Below, piece after piece: positions 1-7,230 of a DNA stretch of 18,218 nucleotides. Source of the stretch: Armatimonadota bacterium. Lineage in GTDB: Bacteria; Armatimonadota; UBA10988. The stretch is from NCBI GenBank assembly GCA_016183835.1, contig JACPDV010000718.1:1-18218 (forward strand). Reading direction: 5' to 3'. The notes under the pieces are model-generated. The model had not been told where the DNA came from, ran no database searches, and saw only the letters and a program-made list of their open reading frames with translations. The position numbers and the translations under genes are program-made. Numbering within the stretch: position 1 is the stretch's first letter; every line of letters begins with the position of its first letter.

Positions 1-929
1 AGCGCACGGAGATCAAGCGCACCACCTACACCCCGGCCGACAACCAGCGCGAGGGCGTGGCGGGGAAGGAGACGGTGGAGACCGAGGAGTACGACGGCCC
101 CGGCAGCGCCCGGGCGGGCGGCGTGCCCGGCACCGGGGCGAACCTCTTCGGCGAGGCCAAACTGCCCGCCGGCGCCGCCGGCGGCCAGGGCCGCTACACG
201 CGCAACAAGTCCGACCGCGACTACATGGTCAACCAGCAGCAGGAGGTGATCGTCAAGCCCGGCGGCGGGCTGAAGCGGATCTCGCTGGGCATCTTCGTGG
301 ACGAGTCGCTGTCGGGCGACAAGAACAAGGTGGAGTCCGTGGCGCGAAGCGCCGCCGGGCTCGACTCGCAGCGGGGCGACACCATCAGCGTGGAAGCAGT
401 GAAGTTCAGCCCCAGCTCCACCGACGCGCTCAACGGCGTGGGGCGGGCCGACATGGTGCGGAACATCGCCCGGCTCGTGCTCAACGCCCTGGCGATGATC
501 ATCGGTCTCCTCACCTTCCGCTCGATCCTCGGCGCGCTCAAGCCGGCGCCGACGGTGGGCGGGTTCCAGGGCGGTCCGGAGCTGAGTCACCTGGGCTCAC
601 CGGTGCCGCTGCTCACCGACGGTGGCGCGCCGCACGGCCTGCCCGCCCTGACCTCGCCCAGCGCCGCGCTGACGGGCATGTCCCACCCGACGGGAGCAAC
701 GCCGATGGACCACAACGAGGGGCCGGGACTGACCCTCCCGCGCGACCTCTCCGGGCGCGACGAGCTGCCGCTTCTCGACGCCCCGATGGACGTCTACGAC
801 GACGACCTGGTGGTCCCGGTGGCCACCGGCCCGACCCCCGAGGAGATGATCGGCCGGGTCGAGACCGCGATCATCGACGACATTGCCGAAGTCCTGCGGC
901 ATTGGCTGGAAGGCGATCTCAATGAGTGA
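1..929 (+). CDS. fliF: Flagellar MS-ring protein FliF, C-terminal part (5' end outside window)
   Basis: FliF forms the MS ring in the inner membrane, the base on which the flagellar rotor and export gate are built. The reading frame is open from the first base (first full codon at 3), so the start lies outside the window. About 308 residues are visible. They include the conserved GVPGTGANL stretch, a periplasmic ring-building segment ending in PGGGLKRISLGIFVDES, and a second membrane helix (IARLVLNALAMIIGLL, about bases 465-515). The cytoplasmic tail ends in IAEVLRHWLEGDLNE, which matches the C-terminal helix that binds FliG. Between the helix and this motif lies an unusually long Pro/Gly-rich linker of about 95 residues. 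The gene overlaps fliG by 8 nt, consistent with translational coupling of two proteins that bind 1:1. Identity is secure from motifs and neighbours. Confidence 0.94.
   Translation, partial: RTEIKRTTYTPADNQREGVAGKETVETEEYDGPGSARAGGVPGTGANLFGEAKLPAGAAGGQGRYTRNKSDRDYMVNQQQEVIVKPGGGLKRISLGIFVDESLSGDKNKVESVARSAAGLDSQRGDTISVEAVKFSPSSTDALNGVGRADMVRNIARLVLNALAMIIGLLTFRSILGALKPAPTVGGFQGGPELSHLGSPVPLLTDGGAPHGLPALTSPSAALTGMSHPTGATPMDHNEGPGLTLPRDLSGRDELPLLDAPMDVYDDDLVVPVATGPTPEEMIGRVETAIIDDIAEVLRHWLEGDLNE
908..913 (+). promoter_or_regulatory. Ribosome binding site of fliG
   Basis: GGAAGG lies inside the end of fliF, 8 nt before the ATG at 922. It supports 922 as the fliG start rather than an upstream TTG at 883, which would add 13 non-conserved residues. 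Confidence 0.7.
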
Positions 930-2007
930 CAGTGCGCCCGAAACCACGAGCGAAAACGCTCACGTTCGCAAGCGTGTCCTGGCCAAGGGCGCGGACGGGC
1001 GGTATGAGATGGAGGGGCGGACCAAGGCCGCCATCATGCTGCTCAGCCTGCCCCAGGACAAGGCCGTGGAGGTGCTCCAGCGGCTCGAGATGGAGCAGGC
1101 CGAGTCGCTCGCGCTCGAAGTGGCCCAGCTCGACTACCTGCCGGGCGACGCCATCAAACAGGTGGCGCTCGACTTCCAGCAGCAGACCGAGCGGTTCCGC
1201 TTCGTGCAGGGCGGCGGGGTGAAGCGCATCCAGGAGCTGCTGACCGCCGCACTGCCCCAGGACACGGCCGACAAGATCAGCGCGCGCGTGCAGGCCGAGC
1301 ACCAGCCGCCGCCGTTCCGTGCGCTGGCTGCGGCGCCCATCACGCAGGCCGTGGAGTTCCTCCGCAACGAGCATCCCCAGACCATAGCTCTGGTGCTCGC
1401 CCACCTCCGCAAAGACACCGCGGCGCGGATCCTCTCCGAGCTGGAGGAGGTGCAGCTCACCGACGTGGCCCACCGCCTGCTGCAGATCGAGACCAGCCCG
1501 CCGGATGTCTTGCAGGCGCTGGACGAGCAGATCCGCGTCCGCATGGCGCCCAGCGAGGACGAGATGATGCACGAGATCGGCATCGACGGTCTGAAGCGCC
1601 TGGTGGACATCCTCAACTGCTCGCCGCGCACGGTGGAGCAGCAGGTGCTTGAGTACCTCGAGCGCGCCGACCCGGAGGCGTACGGCGAGGTCCGCAAGGC
1701 GATGTTCGTCTTCGAGGACCTGCTCTCGCTGGACAACCGCTCGGTGCAGCGCTGCCTGCGCGAGGTGGACACCAACGACCTGGCCCTGGCCCTCAAGGGC
1801 GCGACCGACGACCTGATGACCCTCTTCCTTTCGAACATGTCCGAGCGCGCAGCGCTGATCTTCAAGGAGGACATGCAGTTCATGGGCCCGGTGCGGGTCC
1901 GCGACGTCTACGAGGCGCAGCAGCGGATCATCAACGCGGTGCGCAACCTGGAGGCCGCCGGCGAGATCGTCGTCCCGCGCGGCTCGGCCGACGCGCTGAT
2001 CTCGTAG
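922..2007 (+). CDS. fliG: Flagellar motor switch protein FliG
   Basis: FliG sits on the cytoplasmic face of the MS ring, binds FliM, and carries the charged helix that meets the stator, so it takes part in torque generation and switching. The product is 361 residues. Seen in the sequence: an N-terminal armadillo-type domain beginning at GRTKAAIMLLSL; the family signature EHPQTIALVL (from residue 150, the FliM-binding EHPQ motif); and the C-terminal torque domain with MFVFEDLLSLDNRSVQ, LREVDTNDLALALKGA and GPVRVRDVYEAQQRI. The ATG at 922 is chosen because it has a good Shine-Dalgarno sequence and overlaps the fliF stop. The protein is somewhat longer than the usual ~335 residues because of a charged extension of about 30 residues before the first domain and a short tail after GEIVV. 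The next gene follows 15 nt downstream. Confidence 0.98.
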   Translation: MSDSAPETTSENAHVRKRVLAKGADGRYEMEGRTKAAIMLLSLPQDKAVEVLQRLEMEQAESLALEVAQLDYLPGDAIKQVALDFQQQTERFRFVQGGGVKRIQELLTAALPQDTADKISARVQAEHQPPPFRALAAAPITQAVEFLRNEHPQTIALVLAHLRKDTAARILSELEEVQLTDVAHRLLQIETSPPDVLQALDEQIRVRMAPSEDEMMHEIGIDGLKRLVDILNCSPRTVEQQVLEYLERADPEAYGEVRKAMFVFEDLLSLDNRSVQRCLREVDTNDLALALKGATDDLMTLFLSNMSERAALIFKEDMQFMGPVRVRDVYEAQQRIINAVRNLEAAGEIVVPRGSADALIS

Positions 2008-2012
2008 GAGGG
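2006..2012 (+). promoter_or_regulatory. Ribosome binding site of fliH
   Basis: AGGAGGG overlaps the TAG stop of fliG (2005-2007) and lies 10 nt before the fliH ATG at 2023. The overlap of stop and Shine-Dalgarno sequence suggests coupled translation. Confidence 0.7.
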
Positions 2013-2022
2013 AACCACCGCC

Positions 2023-2817
2023 ATGGACGGTCATCTCTACACACGGACTCCGCGGCCGCAGAACCTGGTGCGGCCCGGCCTGCTGGGAGCCGAGGTCTTC
2101 CAGTTCGCCTGGGACTCGTTCGATGTCGAGGAGGACGAGTTCGTCGAGGGGCTGCCCCTGGCGGAGCCGCCAGAGGAGGCCGCCGCAGACCCACGCCGCG
2201 CCGCGCCGGGCTACGGCCTGAGCGAGATCATGAGCGAGGCCGAGGCCATCATCCGCGAGGCTGAGGCCAAGGCCAGCCGGTTCGAGACGGAGGCCCAGGT
2301 GCGGATCCGCGCCGAGGAGGAGCGGATCCGGCAGGAGGCGCTCGAACGCGCCCGGGCCGAGGCGGCCGCCGCGCCCGATCCGGCCCGTGCCGAGGCGGTG
2401 GAGAGCCTGGTCTCCGCCACCCGCGCCCTCGCCGCAGCGCGGGCCGAGGTGCTCGGACAGTGGCAGAGCATCCACCAGCAGCTCGAGACCGACCTGACCG
2501 AGGCCGCGTTCGTCCTCGCCCGGCAGGTGGTGGGGCAAGAGCTCCGGCTGCGGCCCGAGCTGGTGGTGGACAGCGTGCGCGAGGCGCTCGGCAAGGTGGC
2601 GCCCAACGGCGTCACGGTGCGGCTCCACCCCGAGGACCTGCCGCACGTCATGGAGGTGCTGGTGGACCTGCGCGCGGAGCTCGGCCTCGGCGACGTGGAC
2701 TTCGCCGAGGACCCGCGGGTGGAGCGCGGCGGCTGCCTGGTGACCACCGAGAACGGCACGGTGGACACTCAGCCGGGCAGCAAGCTGGAACAGCTACGCA
2801 GCGCAGCGGAAGGGTGA
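2023..2817 (+). CDS. fliH: Flagellar export apparatus protein FliH (regulator of the FliI ATPase)
   Basis: FliH is a cytoplasmic homodimer that holds FliI, restrains its ATPase activity and links it to the C ring. The product is 264 residues. The first ~65 are acidic and poorly conserved, with a single Trp at position 30 in FQFAWDSF; in enterobacterial FliH, N-terminal Trp residues bind FliN, so this Trp may serve the same role (inference). Residues ~70-150 are a long Ala/Glu/Arg-rich coiled coil. Residues ~155-264 form the conserved C-terminal domain, with LARQVVGQELRLRPELVVDSVREAL and a closing segment VERGGCLVTTENGTVDTQPGSKLEQL that is typical of FliH and V-ATPase E-type stalk proteins. 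It lies directly between fliG and fliI, the standard order. The FliH call rests on the C-terminal motifs plus position, since the family is variable in sequence. Confidence 0.95.
   Translation: MDGHLYTRTPRPQNLVRPGLLGAEVFQFAWDSFDVEEDEFVEGLPLAEPPEEAAADPRRAAPGYGLSEIMSEAEAIIREAEAKASRFETEAQVRIRAEEERIRQEALERARAEAAAAPDPARAEAVESLVSATRALAAARAEVLGQWQSIHQQLETDLTEAAFVLARQVVGQELRLRPELVVDSVREALGKVAPNGVTVRLHPEDLPHVMEVLVDLRAELGLGDVDFAEDPRVERGGCLVTTENGTVDTQPGSKLEQLRSAAEG
2808..2814 (+). promoter_or_regulatory. Ribosome binding site of fliI (GTG start)
   Basis: GGAAGGG lies at the very end of fliH, 7 nt before the GTG at 2822. It decides in favour of this GTG as the fliI start. No other in-frame start near the conserved N-terminus has such a site. 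Confidence 0.65.
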
Positions 2818-2821
2818 CACG

Positions 2822-4168
2822 GTGGGACTACTGCAGCGACTCGTGCGGAGCGTCTCGTCCGCCCAGGCGACGGTGATCGAGGGTGAGGTGATCAACTGGG
2901 ACGGCCTGATCGCCAAGGCCCGGTGCCCCTCGCTCGCCGTCGGCGACCTGGTCAACATCCACGTCAGCGGGTTCAACCGGCTGGCTGAGGTGGTCGCTTT
3001 CGACGACCGCGAAGCGCAGCTCATGCCGCTCGAGGACATGCAGGGCCTCGCCCCAGGCGCTCGCGTGCGCAGCCTCGGCCGCGTGCTCACCGCCAAGGTC
3101 GGGCCGGCCGTGCTGGGCCGCGTGATGGACGGGCTGGGCAACCCCATCGACGAGCTGGGCCCCATCGAGGCGGAGGACGAATACCCGCTCACCGCGGATG
3201 GACCCTCGGTGATGGGCCGCAACCGGATTCACGACCCGCTGCCGCTCGGCATCCGCGCCATCGACTCGATGATCACCGTGGGCAAGGGCCAGCGGATCGG
3301 CATCTTCGCCGGCTCCGGGGTGGGCAAATCGACCGTGCTGGGCATGATGGCGCGCAACACCGCCGCCGACGTGAACGTGATCGCCCTGGTGGGCGAGCGC
3401 GGCCGCGAGGTGCGCGAATTCGTCGAGCGCGACCTGGGTCCCGAGGGCCTCGCCCGCTCCGTGGTGGTGGTGGCCACTTCCAAGGACTATGCCCTCCAGC
3501 GCACCAAGGCGCCGATGCTGGCGATGTCCATCGCCGAGTACTTCCGCGACCAGGGCCTCGACGTGCTCTACATGATGGACTCGCTCACCCGCCTCGCCAT
3601 GGCGCAGCGCGACATCGGCCAGGCCCGCGGCGAGCCGCCCGCGATGAAGGGCTACCCGCCCTCGGTCTTCACCATGCTCCCGCAGTTCCTGGAGCGTGCC
3701 GGGACCAGCAAGACGGGCACCATCACGGGGCTGATCACCGTCCTCGTCGAGGGCGACGAGATGAACGAGCCCATCGCCGACACGGCCCGCGGAATCCTTG
3801 ACGGCCACATCGTGCTCAGCCGCAAGCTGGCCGAGAAGAACCACTACCCCGCGGTGGACGTGCTAGCCAGCGTCAGCCGCGTGATGCCCGACGTGGCCAG
3901 CGACGAGCACCTCCGCTCGGCCGGGCTGCTCCGCGAGGCACTGGCGACCTACAACGAGAACGAGGACCTGATCAACATCGGCGCCTACCGGCAGGGCACC
4001 AGCCCTGCCATTGACGCGGCCATCAAGAAGCGGGACCCCATCATCGGCCTGCTGCGACAGGGCATCAACGAACCGGCAGGCTACGACGAGACGCTGCAGC
4101 GGCTGTTCGCCCTCTTCCCGCCCCCCGAGTGGAAGGACGCGCGCATCGCCCGGCCGGCCGAGGCCTAA
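2822..4168 (+). CDS. fliI: Flagellum-specific export ATPase FliI
   Basis: FliI is the cytoplasmic ATPase of the flagellar type III export apparatus. It is related to the F1 beta subunit, forms a hexamer, and helps deliver rod, hook and filament subunits to the export gate. The product is 448 residues, the normal length. Seen: an N-terminal beta-barrel region (residues ~5-90), Walker A GSGVGKST at 164-171, Walker B LYMMDS with Asp253, then LTRLAMAQRDIGQARGEPP and GYPPSVFTMLPQFLERAG, the hallmark of the FliI/SctN branch. A virulence-type SctN is unlikely given fliF-fliG-fliH immediately upstream. Spacing to fliH is 4 nt. The usual next gene, fliJ, is missing here. The TAA stop runs into the stop of the convergent gene, with no room for an intergenic terminator. 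Confidence 0.98.
   Translation: MGLLQRLVRSVSSAQATVIEGEVINWDGLIAKARCPSLAVGDLVNIHVSGFNRLAEVVAFDDREAQLMPLEDMQGLAPGARVRSLGRVLTAKVGPAVLGRVMDGLGNPIDELGPIEAEDEYPLTADGPSVMGRNRIHDPLPLGIRAIDSMITVGKGQRIGIFAGSGVGKSTVLGMMARNTAADVNVIALVGERGREVREFVERDLGPEGLARSVVVVATSKDYALQRTKAPMLAMSIAEYFRDQGLDVLYMMDSLTRLAMAQRDIGQARGEPPAMKGYPPSVFTMLPQFLERAGTSKTGTITGLITVLVEGDEMNEPIADTARGILDGHIVLSRKLAEKNHYPAVDVLASVSRVMPDVASDEHLRSAGLLREALATYNENEDLINIGAYRQGTSPAIDAAIKKRDPIIGLLRQGINEPAGYDETLQRLFALFPPPEWKDARIARPAEA
4165..4168. other. Overlapping convergent stop codons (CTAA)
   Basis: The four bases CTAA hold the fliI stop on the + strand (TAA, 4166-4168) and the stop of the beta-helix gene on the - strand (TAG, reading 4167 to 4165). 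The coding regions abut tail to tail, so any terminator for either transcript must lie inside the other gene. I saw no stem followed by a T-run nearby. Confidence 0.9.
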
Positions 4169-7143
4169 CGCGCCGCCTCCGCCGTGAGCTCGTCGGGCGA
4201 CAGCGCCCGGCCCCAGATCCGCACGTCGTCCATCACCCCGGCATACCAGCACGGCTCGTGGACCAGGTTCACGCCCGCCCACGCCTCCCGGCCCAGGATC
4301 AGCGGCTCGCCGTTGCCCACCTTGTCGAGCGCGTTCTCCTTCGTCGCCACCGCGGAGCCGTTGACGTAGATAGTCACGCCCTTGCCCTGCTCGGCGACGA
4401 CGGCCACGTGCGCCCATTCGCCCGCCTTCAGGACCGCCGGGCTGCGGAAGTTTAAGCTCCACTTGCCCTCGGCGTCGGTGGCCTCGAACTCCAGGCCGCC
4501 GTCCCACAGCGAGAAGACGAACGGCGCCGCCGTGCCGGCGAAGCGCTTCCCCACCAGCCCGTGCCGCCCGGCGACTGTGTCCGGCTTGATCCACAGGGCC
4601 AGCGTGAGGCTCTGCAAGTTGAACAGCTCGGGCTCGTCGAGCCGCAGCCAGCTCTGCCCGTCGAGCCTGGCGCCCTGCCCGTGACGGCCCTCCACCAGCT
4701 CCACCTTGCCCGCGGGCGAGGCGGAGAAGCCGTGGCCGGTGGTGTCGGGCACACTCCCGCCGCGCAGCTCCTCGAAGCGCCACTCGGCCAACGGCCCGGG
4801 ATCGGCGAGGAGCTTCGCGCGTCGCTCCGCGGCGGCCCTGAGCATCGCCACCTCGTCGCGCTGCGGCTCCTTCACCGCCCTGAAGGTGTTGCCGCGCAGG
4901 AGCACGCCGCGGCTCGCGCGGCGGACGAAGATGCCCAGGTCGGAATCCCCGATCCGGTTGGCTTCCACCACCACGTCCTGCACGTTGGGGTGGGCGAGGG
5001 AAGGGTTGTACGGGTCGGCGCCGCCGATGGCGAGGTGGGCGTTGTTGCGCAGGCGGTTGCCGCGCGCCACGCAGCCGACGGTCAGCGCGTGGCTGAAGTC
5101 GGCGGAGGGCGGGAAGGCGAAGATGCCCAGATGCGCCTCGCCCGAGAGAAGGTAGTTGTCGTGCCCGCTGCGGTAGGAGTTGCCCTCGGCGACCTCGTTG
5201 TCGAGCCACTGGATGTACCAGCTCGGCTGGATGCCGGCGTAGTTCATGCCGAAGTTGTGGAAGCCGTTGGTGCGCACCGAGTGGTTGTCCGCGCAGATGT
5301 CCTCGATGGCCATGCCGTAGAGCTGCAGCGCCACGCCGGCGTCACTGAAGCGGTTGCCGACGAACAGGTAGTGCCGCTGCAGCATCGTCACGGTGACCCA
5401 CGAGGACGTGTCCGGCGGCACCTGGAAGGGCGCATCCAGCGTGACGTCGCAGCCCTCAATGCGGACGATCCGGCGGTACTGTCCGCGGCCGCGGCCGTCG
5501 AGGATGAACAGCCCGGCGCCGGCCCAGTCGCGCCCGCCGGTCTGGGGGTCGGCGGCGAGGGTCACGACCGCGCCCTCGGCCTTGCCCACCGCGCCGCAGT
5601 AGGCGCCGCCGCCGGCGTCGCTGGTCATCGCCTCGCGGTCCCAGCCGTGCATCAGGCTGAGCTGGTTCTCGGCGTAGTAGACGTTCTGCGAGCAGGTGGA
5701 GCCGTCGAGGCAGTTCAGCCCGCCGCCGGTGCTCATCAGGTCGCCGCCCTGGATCGTGTTGCGCTCCAGGATCAGGCCGTCGGAGCCGCTGAGGCAGTAC
5801 CAGCCCCAACGGCCGTTGTAGAAGGTGTTGTCGTGGACCCAGCCGCCGCGGGTGCGGGAGAGGTAGAGGCAGCGGCCGCTGCCGTAGAGGTCGCAACCGG
5901 CGATCTCGACGTGGGCGCCGCCGAGCTGCACCGTGTCGCCGCCGCCGGTGGAGAGCTTGAGCGAGTCGCGGAGCCGTTGGTCCGCGTCCTTCGGCTCGAG
6001 GTGCCCGCGATAGGCGTCGGCGCGGACTCGGACGCGGCGGAGGTGCACATCGCCGGCGTCCGGCCGGTCGCCGAGGTCGCCCTGGATCACGTTGAGGTGG
6101 CGGCTGGCGTAGATGGTCAGGTCCTCGACGCCGAACGAGTTGGTGCCGCGGAGCAGCGCCGGCGGCGGCCGCTCGAAGTCGGCGAAGGCGAGGCAGGTCC
6201 ACCCGGTCTTCTCGCCACGGAGCACGGTGAAGCGCGGGATGGTGAGACCTTCGCTCACGAGGTACCGCCCGCGGGGGAGGAACACCACGCCGCCGCCGGC
6301 CGCCGCGGCCTTGGCCAGCGCCTCCTTGACGGCGATCGTGTCGTCCTTCGTGCCGTTGCCGTCGGCGCCGAAGTCGCGGACGTTGAACGTGGTGGCGGGC
6401 CAGGGCTTCACGGCGGCGACCTCGACGCTGAGCGGCTCGCTCCAGCCGGCGGCACCGCCGTCGCCGTTGTGGAGGAAAACCTGGTAGGTGCCCGGCTCGA
6501 GGTCGCGCGGCAGGTCGGCCCGGGCGGTATAGGGCTGCGCCTTGAGGGCGATCCGCCGCTCGGCCGGCCCGCGGAGGAGGAGCACGGGCGGCCCCTTGCC
6601 GCCCGGCGCGAGGCAGCGGCCCTGCACCCTCAGCCAGCCACCGGGCGACGCGCCGGGCCCGCGGTCGCCCTGCAGCCACCACGGCCCCGGCCGGTTGAGC
6701 CAGGCGGTGCAGCCCTCGTTCCCGGCCTTCACGCGCACGGCGAAGACACCCGGTGCCGGCGCCGCGGGGACCACCAGCTTGATGCACTGGTCATCGGCCT
6801 GGAGTACTTCGGCGCGTTGCAGGCCGGCGGGCAGGGCAGGGGGCTTGGTGGACGGCGTGGCGGAGGGGCCATCGGGCATGCGGCCGATCTCGACCACCGG
6901 CTGCCGGCCGAAGTCCTGCCCGATCAGCATGGCGGTCTCGCCGGGCTTGACCGGGCAGGACGACCAGAACACCACCGGCGCGGCCGACAGCCGGCCGGCG
7001 AGCAGCAGGGGCAGAGCGATCAGGCATCGACTGCGGCCGCGCGCGCCATCCGCCTCCGGCCCCCTCTCCCGCCGGGAGAGGGCTGGGGTGAGGGCAAGCG
7101 AAGGGTCCACTGCACGATGGGTATCTCCGACATCATCCTTCAT
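4165..7143 (-). CDS. Secreted TIG / pectate-lyase-3-type beta-helix protein with C-terminal LamG domain (paralogue of the 7231-11115 gene)
   Basis: The sequence predicts a large exported protein with a right-handed parallel beta-helix, probably acting on or binding an extracellular polysaccharide; the substrate is unknown. Counted from the ATG at 7143 it is 992 residues. A signal-peptide-like segment lies at 40-55 (CLIALPLLLAGRLSAA). Two TIG-like beta-sandwiches follow (about 57-245; PVKPGETAMLIGQDFG). A beta-helix region opens at 253 with FNVRDFGADGNGTKDDT, the usual opening of Pfam Pectate_lyase_3 domains, and contains many N-x-F/I turns and LMHGWDREAMTSDAGGG near 500. A LamG/concanavalin-like domain ends the protein (about 787-992; LTLALWIKPD, GEWAHVAVV, MDDVRIWGRALS). 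The start is uncertain: the frame also runs to a GTG at 7227, and the first ~40 residues are translated from a repeat element. It is the last gene of the operon. No catalytic residues can be assigned. Confidence 0.88.
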   Translation of the reverse strand: MKDDVGDTHRAVDPSLALTPALSRRERGPEADGARGRSRCLIALPLLLAGRLSAAPVVFWSSCPVKPGETAMLIGQDFGRQPVVEIGRMPDGPSATPSTKPPALPAGLQRAEVLQADDQCIKLVVPAAPAPGVFAVRVKAGNEGCTAWLNRPGPWWLQGDRGPGASPGGWLRVQGRCLAPGGKGPPVLLLRGPAERRIALKAQPYTARADLPRDLEPGTYQVFLHNGDGGAAGWSEPLSVEVAAVKPWPATTFNVRDFGADGNGTKDDTIAVKEALAKAAAAGGGVVFLPRGRYLVSEGLTIPRFTVLRGEKTGWTCLAFADFERPPPALLRGTNSFGVEDLTIYASRHLNVIQGDLGDRPDAGDVHLRRVRVRADAYRGHLEPKDADQRLRDSLKLSTGGGDTVQLGGAHVEIAGCDLYGSGRCLYLSRTRGGWVHDNTFYNGRWGWYCLSGSDGLILERNTIQGGDLMSTGGGLNCLDGSTCSQNVYYAENQLSLMHGWDREAMTSDAGGGAYCGAVGKAEGAVVTLAADPQTGGRDWAGAGLFILDGRGRGQYRRIVRIEGCDVTLDAPFQVPPDTSSWVTVTMLQRHYLFVGNRFSDAGVALQLYGMAIEDICADNHSVRTNGFHNFGMNYAGIQPSWYIQWLDNEVAEGNSYRSGHDNYLLSGEAHLGIFAFPPSADFSHALTVGCVARGNRLRNNAHLAIGGADPYNPSLAHPNVQDVVVEANRIGDSDLGIFVRRASRGVLLRGNTFRAVKEPQRDEVAMLRAAAERRAKLLADPGPLAEWRFEELRGGSVPDTTGHGFSASPAGKVELVEGRHGQGARLDGQSWLRLDEPELFNLQSLTLALWIKPDTVAGRHGLVGKRFAGTAAPFVFSLWDGGLEFEATDAEGKWSLNFRSPAVLKAGEWAHVAVVAEQGKGVTIYVNGSAVATKENALDKVGNGEPLILGREAWAGVNLVHEPCWYAGVMDDVRIWGRALSPDELTAEAAR
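5615..5655. repeat. 41-nt tract identical to 9665-9705 (paralogue copy 1)
   Basis: These 41 nt are identical, base for base, to 9665-9705, exactly 4050 nt away and in the same orientation and reading frame. They encode most of LMHGWDREAMTSDAGGG in the beta-helix of both paralogues. Shorter exact tracts also occur (27 nt: 6097-6123 and 10141-10167). Confidence 0.95.
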
Positions 7144-7215
7144 CCTTCGTCCTTCATCCCTGACGCTCTCCGCCCGCGCCCTCACCCCAACCCTCTCCCG
7201 GCGGGAGAGGGGGCC
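7058..7215. repeat. Composite inverted-repeat element (MITE- or REP-like)
   Basis: Two 38-nt arms, 7058-7095 and 7178-7215, are inverted copies of each other with one mismatch (37/38), separated by an 82-nt spacer. Each arm is itself a hairpin (9-bp stem CCCTCTCCC/GGGAGAGGG, 3-nt loop) followed by a TGGGGTGAGGG flank. The spacer carries heptad repeats at 7132-7159. In the D-C-B-A transcript the element falls just after the stop of the 7231-11115 gene, where such a structure could stabilise the upstream mRNA or lower expression of the last gene (inference). From memory, related palindromes are scattered between genes in many GC-rich bacteria and create spurious peptides such as PLSRRERG. No transposase gene is present. 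Confidence 0.85.
7132..7159 (+). repeat. Four tandem heptads of TTCATCC type
   Basis: The run reads ATCATCC, TTCATCC, TTCGTCC, TTCATCC, four 7-nt units with two variants, inside the spacer of the composite inverted repeat. On the - strand it supplies the purine-rich AAGGACGAAGG just upstream of the ATG at 7143, which could serve as a ribosome binding site for the last gene. Confidence 0.75.
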
Positions 7216-7230
7216 AGAACCGCTCACCGC

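Noticed and set aside
919..2646. 575-codon open frame on the - strand
   Set aside because: It is antisense to fliG and fliH, both secure genes. The composition is typical of an antisense shadow.
2822..4168. F1-type ATP synthase beta subunit or virulence SctN instead of FliI
   Set aside because: The GEPP and GYPPSVFTMLPQFLERAG motifs are of the FliI/SctN type, not F1 beta, and fliF, fliG and fliH precede it directly.
7132..7159. Short tandem repeats as a CRISPR array
   Set aside because: The units are 7 nt with no spacers between them and no cas genes nearby. They form part of the composite inverted repeat.
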